Assembly: GCA_964519895.1 (NCBI GenBank) | Contig: CAZFLE010000012.1 | Span: forward strand, 33,176 to 97,175 | Reading direction: 5' to 3' | DNA from: CAYFPX01 sp964519895 | GTDB taxonomy: Bacteria > Myxococcota_A > UBA796 > CAJQPC01 | DNA length: 64,000 bases | Shown here: positions 17,910 through 27,012 of the stretch, in pieces | Layout: every line of letters begins with the position of its first letter | Position numbering within the stretch: position 1 is the first letter of the stretch | The notes under the pieces: generated by a model | The model's database searches: none | The model's input: the letters and a program-made list of their open reading frames with translations, nothing else | What the model was told of the DNA's origin: nothing | Translations under genes and position numbers: made by a program

Positions 17910-19192
17910 GGCAGCGGCGTCCAGGTGTCGTCGGCCCAGGCCCCCATGGGCCGAAATCGGTGGCCGTCCCACTCGCCAGTGACGTCGATCGCGGCCCCGC
18001 CGGAGACCGCGAGCAGGGCCGCGGGCAGGGCTATCGGGACAAGGAGGGCCTGTCCCGCGCGGTCGATCAGCGCAGGACGCCCGTCCAGCTGGCCGGGGCG
18101 CACCCCGGCCAGACAGGCGAGGTCCTCTCGCTGAAACGGGTTGGCGCCCAGCCTGCGTGCGGCCTCTGCCAGGTACGCCGCCAGTGTCGGGTGGCCGCCG
18201 GGGCTGGCCGTCGCCGGCCCACCGGGTCCCCGAGCCAGGACCAGGGCCCGACGGGCCAGGGCAGAGGGCCAGAACGCCAGCTCGCCAGGAACCACACCCT
18301 TGGCCGGCAGGGCGTCGGCGAAGGGCCGCTCCCCAGGAGCGTGGTTCAGCACCAACGCGATCCGCCCCGACGAGCGGCCCAGCAGCCAGGTGCGCAAGGT
18401 GCGCACGAGCTCCTCGCCCGGGTCCTCCCACTGGCCCACCACCTGCCACTCGTCGATGACGCGGTCGCGGTGAGCCAGCACAGCCTCGCGCCGAAGGGAC
18501 CAGCCCACCGCCCTGCGCACGTCGGCGGCCAGCGGTGGGGGCAATGAAGGCAGGCTGTGGAATGCCTCGACGAGCAGCCCCAGCCGGCCCAGGCCGGCGA
18601 GGAGCCGGGCTGGCCAGTCCTCGCCGCGGCCGATCACGCCCGCCAGGTGGCGGACGCGTCGGGCCAGTCCTGGGGCCTGGGCGTCGACCAGGCGCTTGGC
18701 CTGGTCCTCGAACAGGGCGTAGCCACCGTCCGCCAGGTTTCCCAACCCGTCCCGCACCCGGTCCTGGAGGAAGATCTCCAGGCCCTCCACCCCTGCCTGC
18801 ACCCGAGCCATGCGCTGGGAAGCCCGCTTGGCCTGGGCGTCGGCGTCCACGGGTCCCTTCCGAGGTCCCGCTGCTGTGCGGGCCCGTCGATCCAGCCAGG
18901 TCTGGACCCAGCCTGGCGCGGGGGCGGTGGGCACCGCGCCCTCGGCGTGCAGCCAGAGCAGAGCCAGCACGTGGCGACAGGGCTGGAGTCGGCTGGGGCA
19001 GGAACAGGACCAGCCCGTGCCCGCTGGATCGACCTTGACCGTGTACTCCCTGGAGCCACTGCAGAAGCCCCATGCCGCCTGCTCCGTTCGGCCCAGGTCC
19101 CGCCACAGGTGCAGAGGCCGGGACTGGCCGGCGCGGCGGACGGCGCCTTCGTTGGGCGCCAGGGAGACGACCTGGGCGGGGGGCAGGGCCAA
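17906..19192 (-). CDS. SWIM zinc-finger protein
   Basis: 428 aa, probably from a TTG at 19192; no better ATG or GTG fits the first conserved residues. The zinc ligand set C63-x-C65-x6-C72-x-H74 (CSCPSRLQPCRH) is the SWIM signature, set after a beta hairpin (EYTVKVD...GWSCSC) as usual. The C-terminal 350 residues are helical. SWIM domains bind DNA or protein; here it opens the cassette and may recruit its target. Confidence 0.88.
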   Translation of the reverse strand: MALPPAQVVSLAPNEGAVRRAGQSRPLHLWRDLGRTEQAAWGFCSGSREYTVKVDPAGTGWSCSCPSRLQPCRHVLALLWLHAEGAVPTAPAPGWVQTWLDRRARTAAGPRKGPVDADAQAKRASQRMARVQAGVEGLEIFLQDRVRDGLGNLADGGYALFEDQAKRLVDAQAPGLARRVRHLAGVIGRGEDWPARLLAGLGRLGLLVEAFHSLPSLPPPLAADVRRAVGWSLRREAVLAHRDRVIDEWQVVGQWEDPGEELVRTLRTWLLGRSSGRIALVLNHAPGERPFADALPAKGVVPGELAFWPSALARRALVLARGPGGPATASPGGHPTLAAYLAEAARRLGANPFQREDLACLAGVRPGQLDGRPALIDRAGQALLVPIALPAALLAVSGGAAIDVTGEWDGHRFRPMGAWADDTWTPLP

Positions 19193-19199
19193 GGGGGAC

Positions 19200-20084
19200 T
19201 CAGAGCAGGGTGGCGGCTGCTGCGTAGCCCAGGAGCGTGCACAAGGTGAGGGCCGGCAGGACCATCGACCCCACCGCCCGCACCGGGTGCTCCACCGTGA
19301 AGCTGCCGTCGGGCACGAGGCCGGGGTGACCGGGCAGGGCGTCGACCATCAGCGCCCGCTCCGGCGATGCGGGATCGAAGATCACCGGCTCGTCGACGTC
19401 GTCCTCGACCAGCCAGGTGAGCGACGTCCGGAGTGCAAGCCGGTGCTTGCGGTCCTGGTCGTCCCGGAACTCGAAGACATAGGCGTAGACCGGTCGCTTG
19501 TTCACGGTGGCGTTCGTGCTCTGCTTGTCCACCAGCCGGCCCGCCGTGACGTGGCCGTGGGTCAGGAGGTGGTTGATGCGGAAGCCGCGGCCCACCCCCC
19601 ACAACGCCGCCAGGAACGCCAGGGCTGGCAGGATGAGGCTGAGCAGGATCCAAGGGCCGAAGGGGCTGGCGGCCATGCCCACGATCCGGGCTCGGGTGGG
19701 ATCGGACACCGCGATCTCGATGGTGACCGGGTCGCCCTGACCCGCGACCTCGCCCGTGGCGTAGCTGGTGTCGACGTGGGTCACGCCGTCGACCTGGTAC
19801 TCGAAGGTGAAGGCGTAGACCGGCGTGCCCTCGGTGTCCTCGTCGCCCCCCTTGCTGAAATTGGTCTCGCGGGCGTCGACGATGACCGTGTCCTGGAGGG
19901 TGGCGCCCTGGCTCAGGGCCAGCGGCGTCTGCACGTCGGCGCCCAGGCTCAGGCCGCCGCCGACCAGCAGTCCGCCCCACGTGAACGCCCAGCCCAGCAG
20001 GGGCACGGTGCCGCCGAAGAAGGCGTGCAGGCGCAGCAGCAGGGGGGCACTGCGGGGCGGCGGTGCGGGGAGGTCCACGCTCAC
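19200..20084 (-). CDS. DUF3592-like membrane protein
   Basis: 294 aa from GTG 20084. It has a hydrophobic segment near residues 25-45, a second near 145-175 and a third at the C-terminus, with two soluble beta-rich blocks between them. Both blocks carry a similar 'PVYAFTFEYQVDG' / 'PVYAYVFEFRDD' motif, i.e. an internally duplicated DUF3592-like unit. It sits 7 bp before the SWIM gene on the same strand, so it may be the first gene of that operon; its role there is unknown. Confidence 0.7.
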   Translation of the reverse strand: MSVDLPAPPPRSAPLLLRLHAFFGGTVPLLGWAFTWGGLLVGGGLSLGADVQTPLALSQGATLQDTVIVDARETNFSKGGDEDTEGTPVYAFTFEYQVDGVTHVDTSYATGEVAGQGDPVTIEIAVSDPTRARIVGMAASPFGPWILLSLILPALAFLAALWGVGRGFRINHLLTHGHVTAGRLVDKQSTNATVNKRPVYAYVFEFRDDQDRKHRLALRTSLTWLVEDDVDEPVIFDPASPERALMVDALPGHPGLVPDGSFTVEHPVRAVGSMVLPALTLCTLLGYAAAATLL

Positions 20085-20130
20085 GGGCGGATGATGGCAC
20101 GGCCAGGCGCCAGCGCTTGACCGGCCTGGG

Positions 20131-20136
20131 TAGACT
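20131..20136 (+). promoter_or_regulatory. -10-like TAGACT
   Basis: TAGACT lies 18 bp before the GTG of the amidohydrolase. The same hexamer recurs before other genes of this window. No good -35 box at standard spacing is visible. Confidence 0.35.
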
Positions 20137-20154
20137 CGGCGCCCTGGAGTCGAT

Positions 20155-21102
20155 GTGAGCCGACTGGTTCCCTGCCTGGCCTGCGCGGCGTCGGCCGAGC
20201 CCGAGCAGGCCCTGGTGCCGGACCTGATGGCCGGGCCGCTCCCCGCCCTGAACGACACCGAGGGCCCGCGCCTGCCCGAGAGCCTGCCCACCGTCATCGA
20301 CGCCCACGTCCACCTGTTCCCCCAGACGATGTTCCGGGCCCTGTGGCGGTGGTTCGAGACCCACGGCTGGCCCGTGCGCTATCGGCTGGACAGCCCCCAG
20401 GTCCTGGACTTCCTGTTCAGCCGGGGGGTCGAGCACGTGGTGGGGCTGCACTACAGCCACCGGCCCGGCATGGCCCGCGGGCTCAATCGCTACGTCGCGG
20501 ATCTGGCAGCGCGGGAGCCCCGGCTGACCGGCCTGGCGACGGTCCTGCCCGGCGAGCCCGATGCCGCCTACATCCTGGACGAGGCCTTTTCCCTGGGCCT
20601 GCGCGGCGTCAAGCTGCACTGCCACGTCCAGGCCTTTGCCATCGACGCCCCCGAGCTGACCGAGCTGTTCGAGGTCTGCACCCGCTGGGACCGACCGATG
20701 GTCATCCACGCCGGGCGGGAGCCGCGCAGCCCGGCCTACCCGGTGGACACCCACAGCATCTGCCACGTGGACCGGGTGCGGGCGGTGCTCCAGGCGTGGC
20801 CGAAGCTCAAGCTGTGCGTGCCCCACCTCGGCGCGGACGAATTCGACGGCTACCTGGGGCTGCTCGAGCGGTTCGACAACCTGTGGCTCGACACCACGAT
20901 GATGGTCGCCGACTACTTTCCCCACGCGGGGGTCGAGCGGTTCATCCAGGCCCGGCCGGACCGGATCCTCTACGGCACGGACTTCCCGAACCTGCCCTAT
21001 GCCTGGGATCGGGAGGTGGTGCGCATCGCGCGGCTGGGCATCGCCGAGGACAGCCTGGCCCAGGTGCTCTCGCAGACGACGCGGGGGCTGTACGGGATCT
21101 GA
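20155..21102 (+). CDS. Amidohydrolase 2 family metal-dependent hydrolase
   Basis: 315 aa from GTG 20155, with CTGGAG 7 bp ahead. The TIM-barrel metal ligands of the ACMSD/amidohydrolase 2 family are in order: DAHVHLF (HxH), 'VKLHCHVQ', 'MVIHAG', 'VPHLGADE' and 'LYGTDFPNLPY' with the catalytic Asp. It probably hydrolyses or decarboxylates a small aromatic or cyclic substrate. It is divergent from the DUF3592 operon and convergent with the Hsp70 gene. Confidence 0.85.
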   Translation: MSRLVPCLACAASAEPEQALVPDLMAGPLPALNDTEGPRLPESLPTVIDAHVHLFPQTMFRALWRWFETHGWPVRYRLDSPQVLDFLFSRGVEHVVGLHYSHRPGMARGLNRYVADLAAREPRLTGLATVLPGEPDAAYILDEAFSLGLRGVKLHCHVQAFAIDAPELTELFEVCTRWDRPMVIHAGREPRSPAYPVDTHSICHVDRVRAVLQAWPKLKLCVPHLGADEFDGYLGLLERFDNLWLDTTMMVADYFPHAGVERFIQARPDRILYGTDFPNLPYAWDREVVRIARLGIAEDSLAQVLSQTTRGLYGI

Positions 21103-21115
21103 TCCGGGGGCTCCA

Positions 21116-22381
21116 TCACCCCAAGAACCGCTCCCGCGCCTCGATCGCCAGCCCCATTCCCACGCTCGTGAACGTGTCGTGGTCCACGATGCGGCCGTCG
21201 AAGCGGTCCTCGAAGATCCGCCGCACCCGCGGCACCAACGACGTCCCCCCGGTCAAGAACACCACGTCGACGTGGGGCGCCGCGAGCCCAGCCTCCGCGA
21301 GCACACCGTCCACGGCCCCCTCGAGCTTCACGGTCTCCCGCGAGATCGCCGCGTCGAAGTCCTCGCGGGTCACGGCCTGGGAGAATGCCAGGCCTTCCCG
21401 GTCGTAGACCATCGTGGTGCCCCCGGTGTCCGACAGCGCCACCTTGACGTCCTCGACCGCCTTGAAGAACGTCCACGCGTGCTGGTCCTGGATGAGCAGC
21501 CGCAGCCGCTCCAGGCCCTGGGGGTCGTCGCCCAGCCGCACCAGGCGCGCCAGGAAGCGCCCGTTGTCCTCGGTGTCCGCCAGGCACAGGTGCTGCCAGC
21601 GACAGGCTGTGTGGTGGAGCCAAGTGGGCACCTTGGTCCACCGGTTGTCGACCCGGTAGCTGGCACGCACACCGAAGTGGGGCATCGCCTCCTGGTAGAC
21701 CAGCCGGGCGTCCAGATCGTTGCCCGCCACGCTCAGGCCGTGGGCACCGATCACGTCTCCGCGCCGATCCCGCCCCACCCGGGACGGACCCAGGCGCACC
21801 AGGGTGAAGTCGCTGGTGCCGCCCCCCAGATCCCCGACCAGGCAGGTGACGTCCCGCTCCAGCGTGCTCTCAAAGGCCCGGGCCGCGGCCATCGGCTCGA
21901 TCTGGAAGGCGATGTCTACGAAGCCGGCCATGCTCGCGGCTCGCTCCAGCCGGTCCTGGGCCAGCTGATCCCGCGCGGGATCGGTGTGAAAGACCGCGGG
22001 GCGGCCCAACACCACCTGGGTGATCTCGCAGCCCGCGTCCTGCTCGGCCAGGAACTTCAGGTGCTCCAGGAAGCCTGCGACGAGATCTTCGACCTCGCGA
22101 AATCGGCCGGCGATCGTGGTGCCGCCGAAGCCCGGGGACGGCAGGTGGCGCTTGATCGACTGGAGCAGCCGGCCAAAGTGCCCACCCTCCACGTAGTCCT
22201 GGATGCCCTGGCTGCCATAGGTGCTCAGGCCGTCATCGTCGAAGAACAGGATGGTGGGGATCGCCTGGGGCAGGCGATTGGCGGGATCGACGATCACCGG
22301 CCTCACACCGCTGGCGTCGGCCAGGGTGAGGGTCGAGTTCGACGTCCCGAAGTCGATGCCGCAGACCACGGACACGGGCAC
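21116..22381 (-). CDS. yegD: Hsp70-family protein, YegD-like
   Basis: 421 aa from GTG 22381 (GTG 22375 is an alternative). The actin-like ATPase motifs are intact: phosphate-1 IDFGTSNS, phosphate-2 'GDLGGGTSDF' and adenosine site 'FLTGGTSLVP'. No substrate-binding domain follows, so it is an ATPase-only Hsp70 like E. coli YegD, and the length fits. No J-protein or nucleotide exchange factor lies beside it. Confidence 0.88.
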   Translation of the reverse strand: MPVSVVCGIDFGTSNSTLTLADASGVRPVIVDPANRLPQAIPTILFFDDDGLSTYGSQGIQDYVEGGHFGRLLQSIKRHLPSPGFGGTTIAGRFREVEDLVAGFLEHLKFLAEQDAGCEITQVVLGRPAVFHTDPARDQLAQDRLERAASMAGFVDIAFQIEPMAAARAFESTLERDVTCLVGDLGGGTSDFTLVRLGPSRVGRDRRGDVIGAHGLSVAGNDLDARLVYQEAMPHFGVRASYRVDNRWTKVPTWLHHTACRWQHLCLADTEDNGRFLARLVRLGDDPQGLERLRLLIQDQHAWTFFKAVEDVKVALSDTGGTTMVYDREGLAFSQAVTREDFDAAISRETVKLEGAVDGVLAEAGLAAPHVDVVFLTGGTSLVPRVRRIFEDRFDGRIVDHDTFTSVGMGLAIEARERFLG

Positions 22382-22463
22382 CTCGGACGAAAGGCCCCGG
22401 CCTGTACCCCGGTCGTTCGGCCAGTGTGACGCGGGGAGTGTTCCGGTTAGGCGACAGACCCCG

Positions 22464-22481
22464 ACTGAATGACCATTCAGT
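22464..22481. promoter_or_regulatory. 18-bp palindromic operator upstream of fadN
   Basis: ACTGAATGACCATTCAGT is a perfect 8-2-8 inverted repeat 31 bp before the fadN start. TGAATG/CATTCA half sites are those bound by TetR-family fatty-acid regulators such as Bacillus FadR, though the spacing here is shorter. It probably controls the beta-oxidation operon; no matching regulator gene is in the window. Confidence 0.65.
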
Positions 22482-22512
22482 TTTGTCTCCCCGTCACCCC
22501 ACCGGAGGATCC

Positions 22513-24900
22513 GTGGGCCACTCCATCGAAAAGGTCGCCGTGCTCGGCGCCGGCGTCATGGGCCAGGGCATCGCTGCCCACCTGGCCAACGCCGGCATCC
22601 CCAGCGTGCTCTACGACATCGTGCCCCGAGGTGTGGGCGAAGACGCCAGCCCGGCCGAGCGCAACGCCGCTGCCCTGGCGGGCCTGAAGAGCATCGCCAA
22701 GAGCAAGCCTGCGGCGCTCTTCCACAAGTCCTTTGCCGAGCTGATCACCCCGGCCAACTACGACGACCACGCCCACCTGCTGGCGGACTGCGACTGGATC
22801 GTCGAGGTGGTGGTCGAGCTCCTGCCCATCAAGCAAAAGGTCTTCTCCTGGGTCCAGGAGAACCGCAAGCCGGGCGCCATCGTCTCCAGCAACACCTCCG
22901 GCATCTCCCTGGCCGACATGGCGGCCGGCATGCCCGACGAGATGCGGGAGCGGTTCCTGGTGACCCACTTCTTCAACCCGGTCCGCTACATGCGGCTGCT
23001 CGAGCTCGTCGAGGGCCCGGACACCCTGCCCAGCGTCACCCAGGCCATCGCGTCCTTTGGCGAGAGCAAGCTCGGCAAGGGCATCGTGTACGGCAAGGAC
23101 ACCCCGAACTTCATCGCCAACCGCATCGGCACCTACGGCATCTGCTCAGTCTTCAAGCACATGACGGCGATGGACATGACGGTCGAGGAGATGGACGCCA
23201 TCTTCGGCGCGCCCATGGGCCGGCCCAAGTCCGCGGTCTTTGGCACCGGCGACCTGGTCGGGCTCGACACCCTGGCCCACGTGCTCCAGAACGTCTACGA
23301 CTCGTGCGTCGACGACGAGGAGCGGGACATCTTCAAGGTGCCCGCCTGGCTCCAGGGCATGGTCGACGAGGGTGCGTTGGGCCGGAAGTCCAAGCGCGGC
23401 TTCTACGAGATGAAGAAGGAGGGCGGCAAGAAGACGCTCTACGCCCGGAACCTGAACAGCGGCGAGTACGCCCCCAAGGCCAAGGTCCGCTACGCCAGCA
23501 CCGGCGCGACCCGGGATCTCGAGACCCCCCAGGAAAAGATCGCCGCGATGCTCGCCGGCGACGACAAGGCCGCCGAGATCGCCTGGAAGGTCACGGCCGA
23601 CACCCTGCTCTACGCGGCGAACCGCATCCCCGAGATCGCCGACGACGTGGTCAACGTCGACCGCGGCATGCGCTGGGGCTTCGGCTGGGACGTGGGCGTC
23701 TTCGAGGCCTGGGACGCCGCGGGCGTGCGCAAGTCCGTCGAGCGCATGACCGCTGACGGCCGCACCGTGCCCGGCTGGGTCAGCGACATGCTCGCCGCGG
23801 GCCGCGAGTCTTTCTACGAGACCATCGACACCGTCGAGACCTACTGGGACATCGAGAGCGCCAGCGGCAAGCCGGTGCCCCAGTCCGAGTCCTGGCTCTT
23901 CCTCAAGGACGTGCACGCCCGGACCACGCCGCTGCATGACGGCATGTCCGCGAGCCTGTTGGACCTGGGCGACGGCATCCTGGGCCTGGAGTTCCACTCC
24001 AAGATGAACGCGCTGGATGACGACATCATCGGCGCCTACGGCCAGGCCCTCGATCTGCTCGACGCGGGGGAGTGGGCCGGGCTGGTGGTCGGCAACCAGG
24101 GCGGCTCCGCCTTCTGCGCCGGCGCCAACCTGTTCATGGTCGCCATGGCTGCCATGCAGGGCCAGTGGGATGACCTGGCGCTCATGATTCGTACCCTCCA
24201 GGACACCGTCATGCGGGCCAAGTACAGCAAGGCCCCGGTCGTGACCGCGCCTCGCGGGCTGGTGCTCGGCGGCGGCTGCGAGGTCGCGATGCACAGCGCC
24301 CACACCCGCACCCTGGGCGAGACCTACATCGGCCTGGTCGAGGTCGGGGTGGGGCTGTTGCCCGCCGGCGGCGGCTGCAAGGAGATGCTCTTCCGGCACT
24401 GTGCGGACATCCCCGAGGGCGTCGACTACGACCCGAACCCCTTCCTGCAGGCGGCCTACAAGAACATCGCCCTGGCCAGCGTGGCCACGTCGGTCGAGGA
24501 GGCCCGGGCCATGGGCTACGTCCGGCCCACCGACACGGTGACCATGGACCCCGACGCCCTGGTCCACGACGCCAAGCAGGTCGCCCTGGGTCTGATCGCC
24601 GCGGACTACCAGCCCCCGCGTCCCAAGACCATCAAGGTCGCGGGTCCGAGCGGTCGCGCTGCCATCGACGCCTTCCTCTACCAGATGAGCGAGGGCGGCT
24701 TCGCCACCCCCCACGACGTCGTGGTGGGCCAGAAGATCGGCCACGTGATGACCGGCGGAGACGTGCCCACCAACCACCGGGTCAGCGAGCAGCACATCCT
24801 CGATCTCGAGCGGGAGGGCTTCCTCTCCCTGTGCGGTGAACAGGCCACCCAGGCCCGCATCCAGCACATGCTCACCACTGGCAAGCCCCTCCGGAACTAA
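22513..24900 (+). CDS. fadN: Bifunctional 3-hydroxyacyl-CoA dehydrogenase / enoyl-CoA hydratase (FadN type)
   Basis: 795 aa from GTG 22513, preceded by GGAGG. The domain order is dehydrogenase first, hydratase last, as in Bacillus FadN and opposite to E. coli FadB. The NAD motif is G12-A-G14-V-M-G17; the dehydrogenase active-site His lies in THFFNPVRYM. The C-terminal crotonase part (from about residue 475) has oxyanion-hole strands 'SAFCAGAN' and 'GLVLGGGCE' and the catalytic-Glu segment 'LVEVGVGLLPAGGG'. It carries out hydration and oxidation steps of fatty-acid beta-oxidation in the cytoplasm and is followed 12 bp later by the thiolase. Confidence 0.93.
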   Translation: MGHSIEKVAVLGAGVMGQGIAAHLANAGIPSVLYDIVPRGVGEDASPAERNAAALAGLKSIAKSKPAALFHKSFAELITPANYDDHAHLLADCDWIVEVVVELLPIKQKVFSWVQENRKPGAIVSSNTSGISLADMAAGMPDEMRERFLVTHFFNPVRYMRLLELVEGPDTLPSVTQAIASFGESKLGKGIVYGKDTPNFIANRIGTYGICSVFKHMTAMDMTVEEMDAIFGAPMGRPKSAVFGTGDLVGLDTLAHVLQNVYDSCVDDEERDIFKVPAWLQGMVDEGALGRKSKRGFYEMKKEGGKKTLYARNLNSGEYAPKAKVRYASTGATRDLETPQEKIAAMLAGDDKAAEIAWKVTADTLLYAANRIPEIADDVVNVDRGMRWGFGWDVGVFEAWDAAGVRKSVERMTADGRTVPGWVSDMLAAGRESFYETIDTVETYWDIESASGKPVPQSESWLFLKDVHARTTPLHDGMSASLLDLGDGILGLEFHSKMNALDDDIIGAYGQALDLLDAGEWAGLVVGNQGGSAFCAGANLFMVAMAAMQGQWDDLALMIRTLQDTVMRAKYSKAPVVTAPRGLVLGGGCEVAMHSAHTRTLGETYIGLVEVGVGLLPAGGGCKEMLFRHCADIPEGVDYDPNPFLQAAYKNIALASVATSVEEARAMGYVRPTDTVTMDPDALVHDAKQVALGLIAADYQPPRPKTIKVAGPSGRAAIDAFLYQMSEGGFATPHDVVVGQKIGHVMTGGDVPTNHRVSEQHILDLEREGFLSLCGEQATQARIQHMLTTGKPLRN

Positions 24901-24912
24901 GGACACAACGAC

Positions 24913-26094
24913 ATGAGCAACCCGAACGACGCCGTCATCGTCGCTGCGGTCCGGACCCCCGTGACCAAGGCCAAGAAGGGCGCCCTGAAGGACACCCGCC
25001 CAGACGACCTGCTCGCCACCGCGATGCTGGGCGCCCTGGCCCGTGTGCCCGCCCTGGACCCCAAGGACCTGGGCGACGTGGTCATCGGCACCGCGATGCC
25101 CGAGGGCGAGCAGGGCATGAACGTCGCCCGGATCTCGGCGCTGGTCGCCGGCATCCCCGACCAGGTCCCCGCCATGACCATCAACCGCTTCTGCAGCAGC
25201 GGTCTGCAGTCCCTGGCCCAGGCCAGCGCGGCGATCAACGCCGGCTGGTACGACGCGGCGCTGACCGGCGGCGTGGAGTCCATGAGCCAGATCCCGATGG
25301 GCGGCCAGAGACTCACCCCGAACCCACGGGCGATGGCCGAGCGGCCAGAGATCTACACCCCGATGGGCCTGACCTCGGAGAACGTCAGCGACAAATTCGG
25401 CGTGACCCGGCTGGAACAGGACACCTTTGCGGTCAAGTCCAACACCAACGCGATCGCCGCCATCGAAGCCGGCAGGTTCGCCGACGAGATCGTGCCGGTG
25501 GAGACCCGAGTGTTCAAGGACGGCGCCTGGCACGACGTCACGGTGAGCATCGACGACGGCCCCCGGGCGTCGACCGTCGAAGGCATGAAGCGCCTGCGCT
25601 CCCCCTTCAAGGCCGGCGGCTCCAGCCACGCGGGCAACAGCTCCCAGACCAGCGACGGCGCCGCCGCGACGGTCGTGCTGAGCCGGGCCAAGGCCGAGAG
25701 CCTGGGCCTGGAGATCCTGGGCGTGCTGAAGAGCTACGCCGTGGCCGGTGTCGGTCCCGAGATCATGGGCATCGGCCCGGCGGTCGCCATCCCCAAGGCG
25801 GTGGAAAAGGCCGGGCTCAGCGTCGACGACGTGGCCCTGTTCGAGATCAACGAGGCCTTTGCCAGCCAGTCCGTCTACTGCGTTCGCGAGCTGGGCATCG
25901 ACCCCGAGCGGGTCAACGTGAACGGCGGCGCCATCGCCCTGGGCCACCCCCTGGGCTGCACTGGCGCCAAGCTCACCGCGACCTTGTTGCACGAGATGAA
26001 GCGCCGGGGCAGTCGCTACGGCATCGTCTCGATGTGCATCGGCGGCGGCATGGGCGCGGCCGCAGTCTTCGAGAACGAGGCTGCCACGCCCTGA
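24913..26094 (+). CDS. fadA: Acetyl-CoA acyltransferase (thiolase)
   Basis: 393 aa, typical thiolase length. The nucleophilic Cys is C94 in NRFCSSGLQS, the His loop is GHPLGCTGA, and the second Cys lies in SMCIGGGMG. It removes acetyl-CoA in the last step of beta-oxidation and pairs with the upstream FadN to complete the cycle. The two genes form an operon that ends at the strong terminator hairpin about 100 bp downstream. Confidence 0.95.
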   Translation: MSNPNDAVIVAAVRTPVTKAKKGALKDTRPDDLLATAMLGALARVPALDPKDLGDVVIGTAMPEGEQGMNVARISALVAGIPDQVPAMTINRFCSSGLQSLAQASAAINAGWYDAALTGGVESMSQIPMGGQRLTPNPRAMAERPEIYTPMGLTSENVSDKFGVTRLEQDTFAVKSNTNAIAAIEAGRFADEIVPVETRVFKDGAWHDVTVSIDDGPRASTVEGMKRLRSPFKAGGSSHAGNSSQTSDGAAATVVLSRAKAESLGLEILGVLKSYAVAGVGPEIMGIGPAVAIPKAVEKAGLSVDDVALFEINEAFASQSVYCVRELGIDPERVNVNGGAIALGHPLGCTGAKLTATLLHEMKRRGSRYGIVSMCIGGGMGAAAVFENEAATP

Positions 26095-26190
26095 TCCCCT
26101 CACCTGTCATCGGGGTGACATCGGTCTTCGGTGCGCCCCGTGAGATTGTCTGATCCGTCACCAGGAAGGTGACTGGGTCGAGAATCCCAC

Positions 26191-26227
26191 GGGGCCCCGT
26201 CCTGTTCTGGACGGGGCCCCCCTTCCT
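26191..26227 (+). terminator. Rho-independent-type terminator after fadNA
   Basis: A perfect 12-bp stem (GGGGCCCCGTCC, 26191-26202, pairing with 26209-26220) encloses a 6-base TGTTCT loop, followed by CCTTCCTT. The T-tract is weak, but the stem is very stable. A second small inverted repeat GTCACC/GGTGAC lies just upstream at 26157-26173. Confidence 0.75.
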
Positions 26228-26247
26228 TCGCCCCAAGGTGCTCGACC

Positions 26248-26904
26248 ATGCCCACGACCCTGATCGTCGGTGCCAGCCAGGGCATCGGGCTGGAGCTCGC
26301 CCGCCAGCTCAGTGCCGCCGGGCACACGGTGCACGGGACCTGCCGCCGGGACGCTGGGGAGCTCACGGCGCTTGCCACCGTGCACCCCCTCGACGTCACC
26401 GACCAAGGATCGGTTGCGGCCCTGGTCGACCGTCTGGCCCAGACCCGGCTGGACTGGCTGATCCTCTGCGCGGGCTTGCTGGTGCGCACGCCTCTGGAGA
26501 CTCTGGACCTCGACGCGGTGCGCCGCCAGTTCGAGGTCAACGCGCTGGGGCCCCTGCGCCTGGTCGCGGGCCTGCAGGGGTGTCTGGGGTCGGGCTCGCG
26601 GGTGGCGATCATCACCAGCCGGATGGGCTCCATCGGCGACAACACGTCGGGCAGTCGCTACGGCTACCGCATGTCCAAGGCAGCCGTGAACATGGCGGGG
26701 GTGAGCCTGGCCCGGGATCTGGCCCCGCGCGGCGTCAGCGTGGCCCTGCTCCACCCCGGCTTCGTGCGCACCGCCATGACGGCCTACAACGGCTTCGTCG
26801 ACCCACCCGAGGCCGCGGCCGGGCTGATCCAGCGCATCGAGGAGCTGACTCTGGAGACGTCGGGGGGCTTCTGGCACGCCAATGGAGAGCGGCTGCCCTG
26901 GTAG
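26248..26904 (+). CDS. Short-chain dehydrogenase, C-factor-like
   Basis: 218 aa. Cofactor motif GASQGIG at residues 8-14, 'CAGLL' after beta 4, 'NALGP', active-site Ser in IITSRMGSI and Tyr-x3-Lys in YRMSK. The short length and lack of a C-terminal extension are like the C-factor (CsgA) family of Myxococcus and its non-signalling relatives. It has its own ATG after the fadNA terminator. Substrate unknown; the CsgA signalling role cannot be inferred from sequence alone. Confidence 0.85.
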   Translation: MPTTLIVGASQGIGLELARQLSAAGHTVHGTCRRDAGELTALATVHPLDVTDQGSVAALVDRLAQTRLDWLILCAGLLVRTPLETLDLDAVRRQFEVNALGPLRLVAGLQGCLGSGSRVAIITSRMGSIGDNTSGSRYGYRMSKAAVNMAGVSLARDLAPRGVSVALLHPGFVRTAMTAYNGFVDPPEAAAGLIQRIEELTLETSGGFWHANGERLPW

Positions 26905-27012
26905 GTACCCGGCTGTCACCAGGTGTCCGGGAGTGCGCCAAAGGGTCTCAGGCCCTTGAACCGGAAGATGGCCCGGGAGGAAGCTTCAGCTGCTCCTGCC
27001 CGAGGCCCCACC

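Noticed and set aside
22426..22512. N-terminal extension of fadN to 22426
   Set aside because: It would cover the palindromic operator and lacks conserved sequence; GTG 22513 has a good GGAGG site.
26157..26173. Hairpin GTCACC/GGTGAC as a separate terminator
   Set aside because: The stem is only 6 bp, has no T-tract, and lies right before the much stronger hairpin at 26191.
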